From positions 89,148,399 to 89,212,398 of the forward strand of contig OZ024828.1 in NCBI GenBank assembly GCA_964016985.1: a stretch of DNA of 64,000 nucleotides, given 5' to 3'. This DNA is from Anodontia alba (Eukaryota; Mollusca; Bivalvia; Lucinida; Lucinidae). The position numbers were made by a program, and so were the translations under genes. The first letter of the stretch is position 1. Each line of letters begins with the position of its first letter. Positions 44,157 to 54,955 of this stretch are shown here, piece by piece. The notes beneath the pieces are model-generated. The model searched no databases. It had not been told where the DNA came from and saw only the letters and a list, made by a program, of their open reading frames with translations.

Positions 44157-44560
44157 AGAAAAGATGAAACCAAGGACATTTTACTTATTAACACTTACAG
44201 TTCTATGGACAAATTCAGCAGAATACAAATTGATGATGTTTTCTTATTTTTCCCAGAAAGCAGGATTTGACATTCATGCAAATTGTCTCCTAGGGAGACA
44301 GGGAGACAATTTTCATGAAATGTCTAATCCTGTTTTCCAGGAAAATATTCCAAAATGTCATCTGCTGGAATTTTTACCCAGCATTCTAAGGGTTAATTCT
44401 TCAGTAAGAATGAGCAGCTGTTATTGAAAGCATGTAAGATTATGCTGCTGAAAAAAAGATATTAGTAGAACAACGAATTAACATGAAGGAAAGAAAGTGT
44501 GCTAAATATTCTACTTTATAAAATGTTAAAAGTCTTTGTGTTGTATGTACATAGACATTA
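44157..44560 (+). other. Probable 3' UTR of the PTP gene
   Basis: Sequence directly after the stop codon. It is interrupted by a TTAA-flanked hairpin MITE at 44188-44396 that would be transcribed. I saw no clear AATAAA in the first 400 bases, so the polyadenylation site is not located. An AATAAA at 46730 is one distant candidate. Confidence 0.4.
44188..44396. mobile_element. C-type MITE in the PTP 3' UTR
   Basis: TTAA ends; hairpin GACATTCATGCAAATTGTCT with an extra AGGGAGACAGGGAGACA at the centre. Confidence 0.8.
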
Positions 44561-44567
44561 CACCCTT

Positions 44568-44754
44568 TGTCATACTAAATGAATTAAGATGCCACACCCG
44601 CTTCTAATTGTCACCCAGTCAGATTGCTTGATCCAGGTTGTTAATACAAATTCACATACTGTATGGCAAACAGTGCATCTTCAGAAGCCGACTGATCTGC
44701 ATGTACACTGTTTGCGAAGAAGGCATATCCTAGATCAGCAGGACCAGAGCTAAC
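44568..44754. mobile_element. T-type MITE with damaged hairpin A
   Basis: Left inner arm deleted (CAAACAGTGCATCTTCAGAA); ends match T-type copies. Confidence 0.6.
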
Positions 44755-44983
44755 CTTTTCAACCCTATTGACCAATACCGTTTTCAACCCTGTAGACCAG
44801 TACAGATACCTATGCAAACAGTCTAGATCCAGATGAGATAGCTCATAATGAGCCATCTCATCAGGATCTACACTGTTTGCCATTCTGTTATGATTTTTGA
44901 CTGACATCCCTATTGGAAACAATGGACACTTCCGAATTCAATGATGGAAAATCCATTTCATAACTCAGGTTGGAAAGGGTTAA
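44754..44983. mobile_element. V-type MITE carrying hairpin A
   Basis: AACCCTATTGACCAATACCG left, AACTCAGGTTGGAAAGGGTTAA-type right; hairpin 44816-44879 with inner stem GATAGCTCATAATGAGCCATC. A partial copy is at 52283. Confidence 0.7.
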
Positions 44984-45247
44984 AAACAAAAATAGCAACA
45001 CCTGAAAGATACTACTTGTAAGTTACCCATATTTAACCTTAAATCTTTGAACAAATAGGCCGGAGTAAACAGTGCAGACCTAGATCAAACTACTCCTAAA
45101 TGAGGGGATTTACCATTATCTGACTTAATGATACTTGCCAAGGGTCAGTGCATTGGGTCATGTGCAAAAACATTTGAGCCAGTAAATGGATTGGGGCGTT
45201 TAGGTTATCACTTGAAGATCACCGCATGATCGTAATGTGGTATCATT

Positions 45248-45449
45248 TTAACCCAGGTCCTGCTGAACTTTGATACGTCCTGCTTTTGCAAAAAGTGTAG
45301 ATCCAGATAAGTTGGCTTTGTCAGAAGCAAATTGATCTGGATCTGCTCTGTTTGTCATTAAGTATGTGAATTTGTATCAACAACCTGGACCAGGTAATCT
45401 GATTGGTTGTGGCTGCTGTGGCGTCTTTATTCAGCATAGCAAGGATTAA
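45248..45449. mobile_element. T-type MITE (inverted) carrying hairpin A
   Basis: TTAA at both ends; inner stem TTGGCTTTGTCAGAAGCAAAT. Confidence 0.75.
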
Positions 45450-45649
45450 GACATCTAATCCATGAAATGTACCTGATTCCTCATTACAATTATGCAAGTC
45501 AGATTGATTTGTGTTTGTCAGTACCATAATCATTCTTGTTTCTGTGGTTCATATTTGACAAATTTTACAGATGATAGTGAACATTTTGTACCATTTCTGT
45601 GTTATGTTTGACATTTAGCATATCATCATGGCAAAACATTATGCAATTA

Positions 45650-46626
45650 CACTGGGATCGCTTTATAACACTGGTCATTATAAGATGGTTTAAAAGTGGA
45701 TTCTAAAAGTATTGTATCCCCAAATAAAAATGTAAAGATTACATAGAAAAAATGACCATTTATGGTCACGTTTCTTTATATTCTGTACATTGTTGCAAAA
45801 AATATATAGATTATATATTATGGCCATGTTTCTATATATTCAATACATTGTTACAAAACTGTAGAGATTATATAGAAAAATGACCATTTATGGCCACATT
45901 TCTGTATATTCTATATATTATTACAAAAATGTATAGATTATATTGAAAAATGACCATTTATGGCCATATTTCTATACATTGTTGTAAAAGTATAGATTAT
46001 GTAGCAAAATGACCATTTATGGCCATGTTTCTATACATTGTTGTAAAAGTATAGATTATGTAGAAAAATGACCATTTCTGGCCATGTTTCTATATATTCT
46101 ATACATTGTTACAAAAATGTGTAGATTATATAGAAAAATGACCATTTATGGCCATTTTTCTATATATTCTATACATTGTTTCAAAAATGTATAGATTTTA
46201 TAGAAAAATGACCATTTCTGGCCATGTTTCTATATATTCTATACACTGTTACAAAAATGTATAGATTATATAGAATATAGAAAAATGACCATTTATGGCC
46301 ACGTTTCTATATAATCTATACATTGTTGCAAAAATGTATATATTAAATAGAAATGACAGTTTATCGCCATGTTTCTATATACTTTATACATTGTTACAAA
46401 AATTTATAGATTATATTGAAAAATGACCATTTATGGCCATGTTTACATATATAAATTATAACAGAAAAGTAAAGATTATATAGAAAAATGGCCATAAAGA
46501 AAATGACCATTTATGGTCATTTTACAATATAATCTATTCGTTTTGGTTTGGCTACAACACAGCTGTTTAGCTGGCATGACATTTGCTGTGGAACCCAGCA
46601 ATAGTGTTATAAAGAGGGTGTGGTGT
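45650..46626. mobile_element. G-type MITE with its hairpin core expanded to a tandem array
   Basis: Ends ATCGCTTTATAACACTGG and AATAGTGTTATAAAGAGGG match other G copies. Between 45730 and 46530 the core unit of about 65-75 bp (TATAGATTATATAGAAAAAT, GACCATTTATGGCCA, TTTCTATATATTCTATACAT) repeats about 12 times. Each unit is itself a hairpin. Confidence 0.88.
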
Positions 46627-46770
46627 ATTATTTGAGACAGGTTTACTGTTTGATTTTGTTGTTTTATTTCAGCTTTGGATAGAAGAGTGATATTTATACT
46701 GTATTATTCTTTGTTATGCTGTATGCAGAATAAACAGATAACAAAGAGCTGTTTGATTATTACTTTATCA

Positions 46771-47015
46771 GGGCCCAGTTGTTCAAAGCTAACGACGTCG
46801 TTAGGTAACGATTCATTAAAATTTACATCGAGTGATACACAAATATGCTGAAATTTTTTGCTGAAAAAATGTGAGTAGCTTTTGCAGTGCAAAAGCTACT
46901 CACATTTTTTTCAGCAAAAAATATCAGAATATTGTATATTGAATCCGCTAAAACAGTTAATGAAATGACCCTTAACGAGCTCGTTAAGCTAACGACGCTT
47001 TGAACAATTGGGCCC
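46771..47015 (+). mobile_element. D-type MITE
   Basis: Complete 245-bp copy with a perfect hairpin centre, inserted in a C-type fragment (GAAAATTAGGCTTGACATTT follows). Confidence 0.9.
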
Positions 47016-47239
47016 AGAAAATTAGGCTTGACATTTCATTCACCAAAGGAGTTGATCTGAATGCAGGTCCTGTTATCTTGAAGAAAAATATTACACGTTC
47101 TTGGCTGTGTGCCAAGAGCATACTATTAGATAATGCATTGATATAGTCTGATGATTATATAGGCTGCACCAAGCAAAAAGTTGGTGTTATTGTTAATCAG
47201 AACAATGTTAAGGCTAATCTAAGTCTGTGCATTCATAGT

Positions 47240-47860
47240 CGGATTCATGGCAGGGTATTATGGTTTCGTGGTCTGGTGTCCATCTGTCTGTCAGTCTGTC
47301 TGCCATACTTCCATCTGGGCTAATGAAATGGGTGCTATTTGACTTTTCCATATATTTATGCAACTTACAGTCACACAATTCTCAGTTGGGAGATTTATTC
47401 CAAGTGAGTGTTGACACAGTTTATTTTATATGACGGGTCACATAAAAAAGAGTTGCATAACCGTCAGTTGTCCACACAAAAAAAGTCACATACTACCCAT
47501 TTCCTTATAACATCTATCCAATTCCATTTGTCATATGTTCACCCATATTTTCATTTACGGATGATAACTTGAATAAATATCAATTGATTTTCAGCAAACT
47601 TTATATGTGCATTGATATTAGGGAGCTCAGGTTTGGGATAGCTAATGGGCAAAATTCCTCAATTTTTGACTGAGTTATCTGCCTGCCCATCTGTTGTCTG
47701 TAGTTTTGTTTCCGAACAATAGCTTGAGTAAGTATCAATGGCTTGTCACCAAAATTGCTATGTGTTTGGAATTGCTAATGGGCAGAGTTCGTCAGTTTTG
47801 ACAGAGTTATCTGCTTGCCGCATAATAGTGGCGGGGTATTATCGTTTCACGTTTTTATTT
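47240..47860. mobile_element. Pearl/HINE-like element with two 151-bp-type units
   Basis: GCAGGGTATTATGGTTTCGT and (GTCT)n at 47281 at one side, two diverged units from 47546, and GCCGCATAATAGTGGCGGGG at 47816. Confidence 0.7.
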
Positions 47861-48039
47861 TGTCAATAGATGTATTTTTTATATTTTTCATTACTTCTGT
47901 AAGAGGACAGTGAAGGCAATGATCAGACTGTTCAAACGTGCTGTCTGATCTTGGCCTTTGCTGTGTACATACCATTTTGCTTGACATGGCCTTTATAATG
48001 TCATACTATTGTAAAAGATGTGTTGTCTGCCATAGACAT

Positions 48040-48135
48040 ACATACCTGAGCAAATAGTGAAGACCCTGATCAAACTGTTCCTAAGGAGCAGTTTGATCAG
48101 GGTATGCACTGTTTGCCATTTGGCCAGCACTTCAC
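48040..48135. repeat. Hairpin A
   Basis: CAAATAGTGAAGACCCTGAT, inner AACTGTTCCTAAGGAGCAGTT and complement; arm differences on both sides. Confidence 0.7.
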
Positions 48136-48154
48136 ACATACATCAAATGAATGA

Positions 48155-48432
48155 TGATGAATTAGTGTTTCATGTCTCTTTCAACAATATTTTTTAAAAA
48201 AAGTCACATCTAGCTGATGAAAAGGTGATAAATTTCTTCTTCCATTTAAGTGCATGGCCTTCTCTGAAGCAGTGCTGTGTTATATTCACTAAATAATGAA
48301 GGTATCTGTGCAGCTAAGCATTATACAGCTATTATACAGCTATATGTTGAATACTGCATATAGTGGGATTCAACCCTAGGACCTTGTGCATTGAAGTTAG
48401 GAGTACTGACTGCTTGGCCACGGGATGCTTCA
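48155..48432 (-). mobile_element. tRNA-derived SINE, family S3, minus strand
   Basis: Minus strand reads GTGGCCAAGCAGTCAGTACT and TAGGGTTGAATCCCACTATA, then a body and TTGAAAGAGACATGAAACAC tail. Confidence 0.65.
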
Positions 48433-48469
48433 AAAGCAAATGGACGTTCAAATTTTAGGATAAGTATTA

Positions 48470-48985
48470 TATGATCATGAAATATTTTTGATCATTCTCT
48501 CCCTTCCACTGATTCAAGAAGGGCAGTTGTCAGTTTCTGGTAAAGGAATATGCACAAGTATTGGTGAATCACTTCAAGGACTAAGTCTGTCTAGGAAAAA
48601 TTGGGGTGGTCGGGTGGTGCGAAGGTGCTGTGTATCTTACATCACTGGGGCGTCCAACTGATATTGGCTTACAATTGGGCAAGGCCTGCTATCCTTGTAA
48701 TGGGTAAGGGTAGAGGGGGAATGTTTTTATTTCTTCTGTTTCTTCACTTTCTTTCCTGTTCCTCTTTCTTCCCTGTCCCTCTCTTTCATCTCCTCTACTC
48801 TCTCTTCTATCTCTTTTCTCCCTTTCTCTGGGAGACGACACAAAATGACCCTCAAGGGTTGACGGGTCGTTAAACCCCAACACAATCAACTGTCTAGGAA
48901 AAATGTGGTTAGATACATCTAACTGACCATGCTCAACATGATCCTCATGGGTTGACTGGACCGTAAAGCCTCAACAGTCAAAATT
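48470..48985 (+). mobile_element. S1 SINE (5'-truncated) split by an S2 retroposon
   Basis: S1 body from GATCATGAAATATTTTTGAT to 48601, then S2 (48602-48889), then S1 resumes GTGGTTAGATACATCTAACT to GGACCGTAAAGCCTCAACA. The 15-bp CTGTCTAGGAAAAAT lies on both sides of S2 (48587-48601 and 48890-48904). Confidence 0.93.
48602..48889 (+). mobile_element. SINE-like retroposon, family S2, inserted in S1
   Basis: 288 bp, same start and end as 18833. The perfect 15-bp target duplication defines both ends exactly. Confidence 0.95.
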
Positions 48986-49065
48986 ACTGTATGGTAGGGA
49001 GTCAGAGTAATTAGCGTAATTATGGTATGCAGTGAAAAGTTAATGGTGAAGACATTCAGGGAAAT

Positions 49066-49262
49066 GGCTACACTTTCAGGGGAGGCAACTTTTTCAAATT
49101 TGATTTTGCCTCTCTTCTGAAAATGGGTCTACTCTAAAAGGAAAGAATTTGCTCCCCTTGGGAGCAAATTCTTTCCTTTTAGAGTAGACCCTTTCTCAAA
49201 AGGGAATGGGGTGCAGTATAGCAAATAGGAAGTCATGAAAGTTATCTCCCTTGTAAAAAGCG
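49066..49262. mobile_element. H-type MITE with perfect hairpin
   Basis: GGGTCTACTCTAAAAGGAAA, GAATTTGCTCCCCTTGGGAG and complement, with CACTTTCAGGGGAGGCAAC ends. A run of about 25 A follows at 49264-49287. Confidence 0.8.
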
Positions 49263-49288
49263 CAAAAAAAAAAAAAAAAAAAAAAAAT

Positions 49289-49480
49289 ACCAGATGTTTT
49301 AAGCCCCCTTTAATTTAATAAAAAGTGTTGCCATGGTTAGAACCATGATATGGTAAAAGAAGGCTTATGGCTCAGACCCTGATTAGCAGAAAAAAATTAC
49401 CAGATGTATTAAGTCCCCTTTATTTTGTGTAAGTGTTGCCATGGTTAGAACCTTGACATGGTAAAAGACAGGCTTATTGC
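49289..49480 (+). repeat. 110-bp tandem duplication
   Basis: ACCAGATGTTTTAAGCCCCC and GTTGCCATGGTTAGAACC recur at 49399 onwards. Confidence 0.7.
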
Positions 49481-49935
49481 ACACGCAAAGAGAATAGATC
49501 CTGATCAGCCTGCACATCTGTTTTCAGTCCAGTCAGGTCTTGGGTTGGCTATGTATACATAGAGTTCTAGATTTAGGAATATTCTAAAGATAATTGTTTG
49601 TTATTTTTGCACCAAAACATATGTTTTGGGTACATTATAACCCCACAAACTGTGTTTATCTTGGTAAATAATGAACAGAAAGCAGTCATTACTTTGCTGC
49701 AGGTACCTAATAAGCACTGCTTATTGACACTTCTTGTTAGAATTGCCATGGTGAGACAATTCTAATGTACCATTAGAATTTCCGTTTTGAGACAATACTT
49801 AGGAATACCAACACCAAAGGTTTGGATGCAAAAAATAACAAAAAATATCCCAAATTGTCATCGATCAGAATTGTACCTTAATCTTAAACTATGTTGTTTG
49901 CATATGCAATAAGATATCATTATATTTGACAGAGT

Positions 49936-50185
49936 TTAACACTGCTGGGTAAAAATTCGAGCAGATGAATTTTGAAATAGTTTTCTTATTTTCCCCAGAA
50001 AATAGGGTTTGACATTTCATGCAAATTGTCTCCTAAGAAGACAATTTGCATGAAATTTCAAAGCCTATTTTCTGGGAAAAGTAAGAAAAATACATCAGTT
50101 TGTTGTCTTCTGAATTAGCTCAGAGAGTAATAAGAAAAATATTGTTAGTTTGTCACCTGAAGAATTAGAGAGTAACAAAGGTTAT
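49936..50185. mobile_element. C-type MITE
   Basis: TTAACACTGCTGGGTAAAAA left; hairpin GACATTTCATGCAAATTGTC, TCCTAAGAAGA and complement; the right arm segment is partly duplicated (CAGAGAGTAATAAG, TTAGAGAGTAACAAAG). Confidence 0.75.
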
Positions 50186-50425
50186 ATGTTAGTTTACTGT
50201 ATAATAGCTTTAATTTATGACCGAGCTTTACATTGTGTAGCTCCCGAGTGCTGACAGTTACATTTAGTTTTGCTTACAACTATAAGTCACTATGTCTTTT
50301 GATATGAAAAGTTACTTTGTTATAGATGTGTGATTATTATTACTATGGAATGGACACAGATCAGTTGACATCCATCTTGCTGCTGGTGCTAACCACAGGT
50401 CAGAGTCACAGACTTTGAAAATGTG

Positions 50426-50715
50426 TTAACCCATTTATGCCTAAATATTTTCATTGAACTCTTCCATCATGAACTTTGGAAGGATACATTGTAATAGTTT
50501 CTACTATTGAAACTGCCTAATGTTATGTAGTTGTGTTTACTATTGAAACTTCCTAATGTTATGTAGTTGTGTTTACTATTGAAACTTCCTAATGTTATGT
50601 AGTTGTTTTTACTATTGAAACTTTCTAATGATATGACAGATAGTGTAGACCCTGATCAGATGCCACATTCTGTAATCTGGGTATACACTGTTTGCCAGTG
50701 TCCCTTTTATGGGAA
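50426..50715. mobile_element. M-type MITE with a 36-bp tandem repeat in one arm
   Basis: TTAACCCATTTATG left. ACTATTGAAACTTCCTAATG TTATGTAGTTGTGTTT repeats 3.7 times at 50502-50634. Hairpin A 50636-50695 follows, with its right inner arm shortened. Confidence 0.75.
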
Positions 50716-51127
50716 GTTGTAATTAGTTTTTCTGTACTTACATTTCTGAATGATTTTTCTTGAAGTTTTTAATATATGGTTATTATGATATTGGATGGAT
50801 ACAGATTAGTTCTCAGTATCTTGCTACTGTTAACAAAAGATTAAGAGCTCAGATCAAACAGGGGTATATGTGACTTACTGCTCTGCTGCTCTTGTTCATT
50901 GTTAAAAAAAAGAGATGACAGTTAGTGGATAAGGAAAGCGGAGCTTTAACTTACATTCAAGCCATTTCCAAAGGAGATTTTTTTCACTAAACTGTCAGGT
51001 CCTATTTTCTTGGGCAAAAAAAGGACCTATCTCCAGATGAGAGGGATATCCAGAAATTATTTTTTTTTCATACTGCACCATGAAAACCCTTGTTATGTAC
51101 CCATTGTAAGTGTCTTGGCCAAGCCCT

Positions 51128-51345
51128 CTTTGTAAATGTCCTAAAATTTCAAACACTTTATGCCTTACTTATTTGGCCTAAATTGTCCTTTTTATGCAGC
51201 TGTGTCTTAAAATACTTTGTGGAATGGCAAACAGTGTAGACCCTGATCAGACTGCCCCTTCAGGAGCAGTCTGATCTGGGTCTGCACTGTTTGCATATGT
51301 CAGACACTTTGGTGTCCAAAATATAAGGACATTTACCGCACATAC
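51128..51345. mobile_element. P-type MITE (inverted) carrying hairpin A
   Basis: AATGTCCTAAAATTTCAAAC left, ATATAAGGACATTTACCGCA right; hairpin 51227-51293, inner stem ACTGCCCCTTCAGGAGCAGT. Confidence 0.8.
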
Positions 51346-51394
51346 ATTTTTGTGAAAAAAAAAGAGAAAAAATCATTACATTAAGGAATAAAAA

Positions 51395-51495
51395 AAGTGT
51401 CTCCACAAAAACGTAAGTTGTGATACTCATTAGAAACTCACTGAGGTGCTTCTAATGAATACCCACAGATATGTTTTCATGGAAAAATAAACTAT
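51395..51495. repeat. Hairpin B element, left of the F element
   Basis: AAAAGTGTCTCCACAAAAAC, GTAAGTTGTGATACTCATTA and ATGTTTTCATGGAAAAATAAAC-type end. Very similar to 51863-51965 on the other side of the F element. Confidence 0.7.
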
Positions 51496-51498
51496 TAA

Positions 51499-51851
51499 AG
51501 GCTCCATATTCCTCAAAATTAGATATTTTTATTATCTAAGAAAGAGTTGATAAATTGATATACGGTATTTATGCAATCATAAAATGTGGTACTTGACAGC
51601 CTGTAAAATTTCAGTTAGTCTCTCGTTCTTGAAATGAAATGATTTTTTTATAGTATCTCTGAATTAATGTTACCAACATTAATTCAGAGATACATGTCCC
51701 ATAAAAAATCATTTCATTTTTTATCCAGTTCAAAAAGGAGAGACTAACTGAAATTTTATAGGCTGTTTATGATGGAATTAATACCATACATCAATTTATT
51801 AAACCTTTCTTGGATTAAAAAAAAAGTCTATTTTTGAGGAATATGGAGCCT
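51499..51851. mobile_element. F-type MITE, 353 bp, long palindrome
   Basis: TTAA target duplication (51495-51498 and 51852-51855). Ends AGGCTCCATATTCCTCA and complement. The whole element folds as one hairpin: ATTTCAGTTAGTCTCTC arms near 51610 and 51740, and a centre CTGAATTAATGTTACCAACATTAATTCAG-like. Confidence 0.9.
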
Positions 51852-51862
51852 TTAAGGATGAA

Positions 51863-51965
51863 AAGTGTCTCAGCAAAAACGTAAGTTGTGGTACTCATTA
51901 GAAACTCCTTATTGAGGTGCTTCTAAAGAGCACCAACAATATATGTTTTCATGGAAAAATAAACT
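51863..51965. repeat. Hairpin B element, right of the F element
   Basis: AAAAGTGTCTCAGCAAAAAC GTAAGTTGTGGTACTCATTA; direct-orientation partner of 51395-51495. Confidence 0.7.
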
Positions 51966-52282
51966 GTTAATCTGAGGGAGTATTCTTATATGGGACTATG
52001 AATCCACTTATTCAGTAAGTGGGCAGTGAAGGCATTGTTCAGATTGTGCAGGCTGATGAATGTCTTGTCCAGACTCTGTGTGCAGACTAATCTTTGCTGT
52101 CTACATTTGTCATAAGGTGTGTTTTTTTCTCATTTGGTGGACCAAATGAATTAGTTTTATGAATGCAATTGTATTGAAATGATGTGATATTTTTGTAATC
52201 ATAGCTCAAGATAAGGGTTTTTTTCTGTCAAAAAGTATTGATATTTTTCTATGAAAGCATATTTTAGGGGTACTCATGAAAC

Positions 52283-52430
52283 CTTTCAGCCATGCAGACC
52301 AAACCAGATCTACACTGTTTGCCATTCTATTTTGATTTTTGACTGACATCCCTATTTGCAAAAATGGACATGTTCGAGTGATTCAGTGATGGAAAAGTCC
52401 ATTTCATAAACTCAGAGTGTAAAGGGTTAA
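52283..52430. mobile_element. V-type MITE, right part
   Basis: CAGATCTACACTGTTTGCCA to AAAGGGTTAA; left half missing. A half hairpin B follows at 52431-52490. Confidence 0.6.
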
Positions 52431-52794
52431 ATGCCTCACAGAAGTGCTTCTAATGAGTACCCACAAAATATGTTTTTGTGGAGAAATAAGAAAAATATAT
52501 ACCAGTCTACTCTTATTTGGAGCTATCTTGTAGATATACTTAAGTTTGAATTTGTTATGTTACATGTATATTTTCTGAAAAAGACCTTTAGATTGTTTTG
52601 TTTCTGTTTAAAATCCATATCGTAAATTGTTATGCACACCAGTTAAGCTTTATAATTTTATGGATGGATATTTATTTGTAGAAGTGCATGTGTACATCTA
52701 TTTGTTATAGATTTAAACTGTATATAAAGCTTTCTATTGATTAAAATTTTATATTTTTAAGTAGTTCGTCTTATTTATTTTTGCCTTTAGCAGC

Positions 52795-53007
52795 TTAACC
52801 CATTGTAGTAGGGAGACCCGTAAAAGGGTAATTGGCAAACAGTGCAGACTCAGATCAGACGCCCAGAATGCAGCGTCTGATCAGGCAAATAGTTTAGCCT
52901 TTTTTCTCTAGGAATATGTAAATCTCATAGCTGGGCGTACCTAAAATTGAAATTGGACTCTTCCAATAGATAGTGTGGGAAAGTCTATTCAGTATACAAT
53001 GGGTTAA
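52795..53007. mobile_element. L-type MITE (inverted) carrying hairpin A
   Basis: TTAACCCATTGTAGTAGGGA and ATACAATGGGTTAA. The hairpin's outer right arm is shortened; inner stem GACGCCCAGAATGCAGCGTC. Confidence 0.8.
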
Positions 53008-53030
53008 AGAGCATCAGTTATATATGTTCT

Positions 53031-53198
53031 TTAACCCATTTACATTGAGTAGACACTTCTACTATACCAATTTGGATCAGTTCCCATGTTTAATGCAAAC
53101 AGTGTAGACCCTGATCAGATGCTGCCTTCTGCTGCTGATCTGGGTCTGCAGTGTTTGCTGATTACCCTTTTGGGGGTTTCTCAACTAAAATTGGTTAA
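53031..53198. mobile_element. L/M-type MITE carrying hairpin A
   Basis: TTAACCCATTTACATTGAGT and CTAAAATTGGTTAA ends; hairpin 53094-53157. Confidence 0.75.
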
Positions 53199-53288
53199 TC
53201 TTTTGTATGCTTATCACGAAACCTTAAAGGCTCCATATTCCTCACAAATAGACATTTTTTATCCAAGAAAGGTTTAAAAATTGATATA

Positions 53289-54474
53289 TTATGGCAAGCT
53301 GTTTTACTATTTATTCTATAAATCAGATATCTGATTTAATATATCAGATAGCTTGTATAATATATAAGATATCTGATATATTTTATCAGATATCTTATAT
53401 AAATAAGATACCTTTTATGTCAATTAAGATATCTTATATGCTATATAAGATATCTGATAGGCTATATAAGATATCTTAATTGGCATATAAGATATCTTAT
53501 ATGCTATTTAAGATATCTGATATGCTATATATCTTATATAGGATATAAGATATCTTATTTACTAAAGAAGATATCCCATTTATTCAATTAAATAAGATAT
53601 CTCATTTAGTATATCAGATATCTTATTTAGTATATCAGATATCTATATTAATATATTAGATATCTTATTTAACAAATAAGATATCTTATATGGTAAATAA
53701 GATAAATGTGAAATTAAATAAGATCTCTAATATGATATATCAGATATCTTATATAGGATATGATATCTTATATAGGATATAAGATATCTGATATACTAAT
53801 TCAGATATCTTATATCCTATATTAGATATCTTATATCCTATATATCTGATATAATGCATAATAAATAGTAAAACAGCTATTTATTCTATAAATCAGATAT
53901 CTGATTTAATATATCAGATATCTTATATAATATATAAGATATCTGATATACTATATCAGATATCTTATATAAAATAGATATCTTATATGTCAATTAAGAT
54001 ATCTAATATGCTAAATAAGATATCTGAATTGACATATAAGATATCTAATATAAGATATCTGATATGCTATATAAGATATCTCATATGCTGTATCAGATAT
54101 CTCATATAGGATATGATATCTTATTTACTAAAGATATCTCATTTATTCAATCAAATAAGATATCTTATTTAGTATATCAGATGTCTTATATAGTATATTA
54201 GATATCTATATTGGTAAATAAGATATCTTATTTAACAAATAAGATATCTTATATGGTAAATTAGATATCTTATATGCAGAAATTAATAAGATATCTCATA
54301 TATCAGATATCTTATATAGGATATAAGATATCTAATATAGGATATAAGATATCTGAATTAGTATATCAGATATCTTATATCCTATATTAGATATCTTATA
54401 TCCTATATAAGATATCTGATATAATATATAAGATATCTATTTTGCTTAATAAATAGTAAAACGGCTTGCCATAA
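53289..54474. mobile_element. Dimeric palindromic AGATATCT element, 1,186 bp
   Basis: Ends TTATGGCAAGCTGTTTTACT ATTTATT and complement (one or two mismatches), flanked by TATA (53285-53288 and 54475-54478). The interior is almost wholly ATAAGATATCTTAT and ATCAGATATCTGAT motifs. Two roughly 570-bp monomers start at 53311 and 53881 (TTATTCTATAAATCAGATAT). At the junction near 53866-53880 a right end (AATAAATAGTAAAACAGC) runs straight into a left end lacking its tip. Confidence 0.88.
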
Positions 54475-54578
54475 TATATGGTATTAATATGAACATAAAA
54501 TGTGTGGCATTTGACAGCCTAAAACATTTCAGCAAGTCTTGTTTTGAAGTGGATCAGAAACAAAATGTTTTTTTTTTT

Positions 54579-54955
54579 TTAATACCCCGCCACATGATAG
54601 TGGCAGGGTATTATGGTCTCGCGTTGGAGGTCCGTGTGTCTGTCCGTCCATCTGTTCGTTCGTCATATGTCCATCCATCCGTCCGTATTTCGTTTCCAGA
54701 TGAAAACTTGGGTAAACATAATGGATTTTCACCAAACTTGGTATGTGTATAGATATTGTGCAGATCTGGTATGGGATTGCTAATGGGCAAATTTTGACAG
54801 GTTTGCCCAAGACACGCCCAAATTTTCGTTTCTGGATGATAACGAGTAAATGTCCAGGGATTTTAACCAAATTTGGTACATGCATTGATATTAAGGAGAT
54901 CTGGTTTGGGATTGCTAATGGGCAAACTACGCCAGTGTTTGACAGAGTTAAATTT
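54579..54955 (+). mobile_element. Pearl/HINE-like element with two 151-bp-type units
   Basis: Hairpin ATACCCCGCCACATGATAGT GGCAGGGTATTAT, GTCC-type repeats at 54633-54685, then TTTCGTTTCCAGATG and TTTCGTTTCTGGATG units. Confidence 0.8.
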
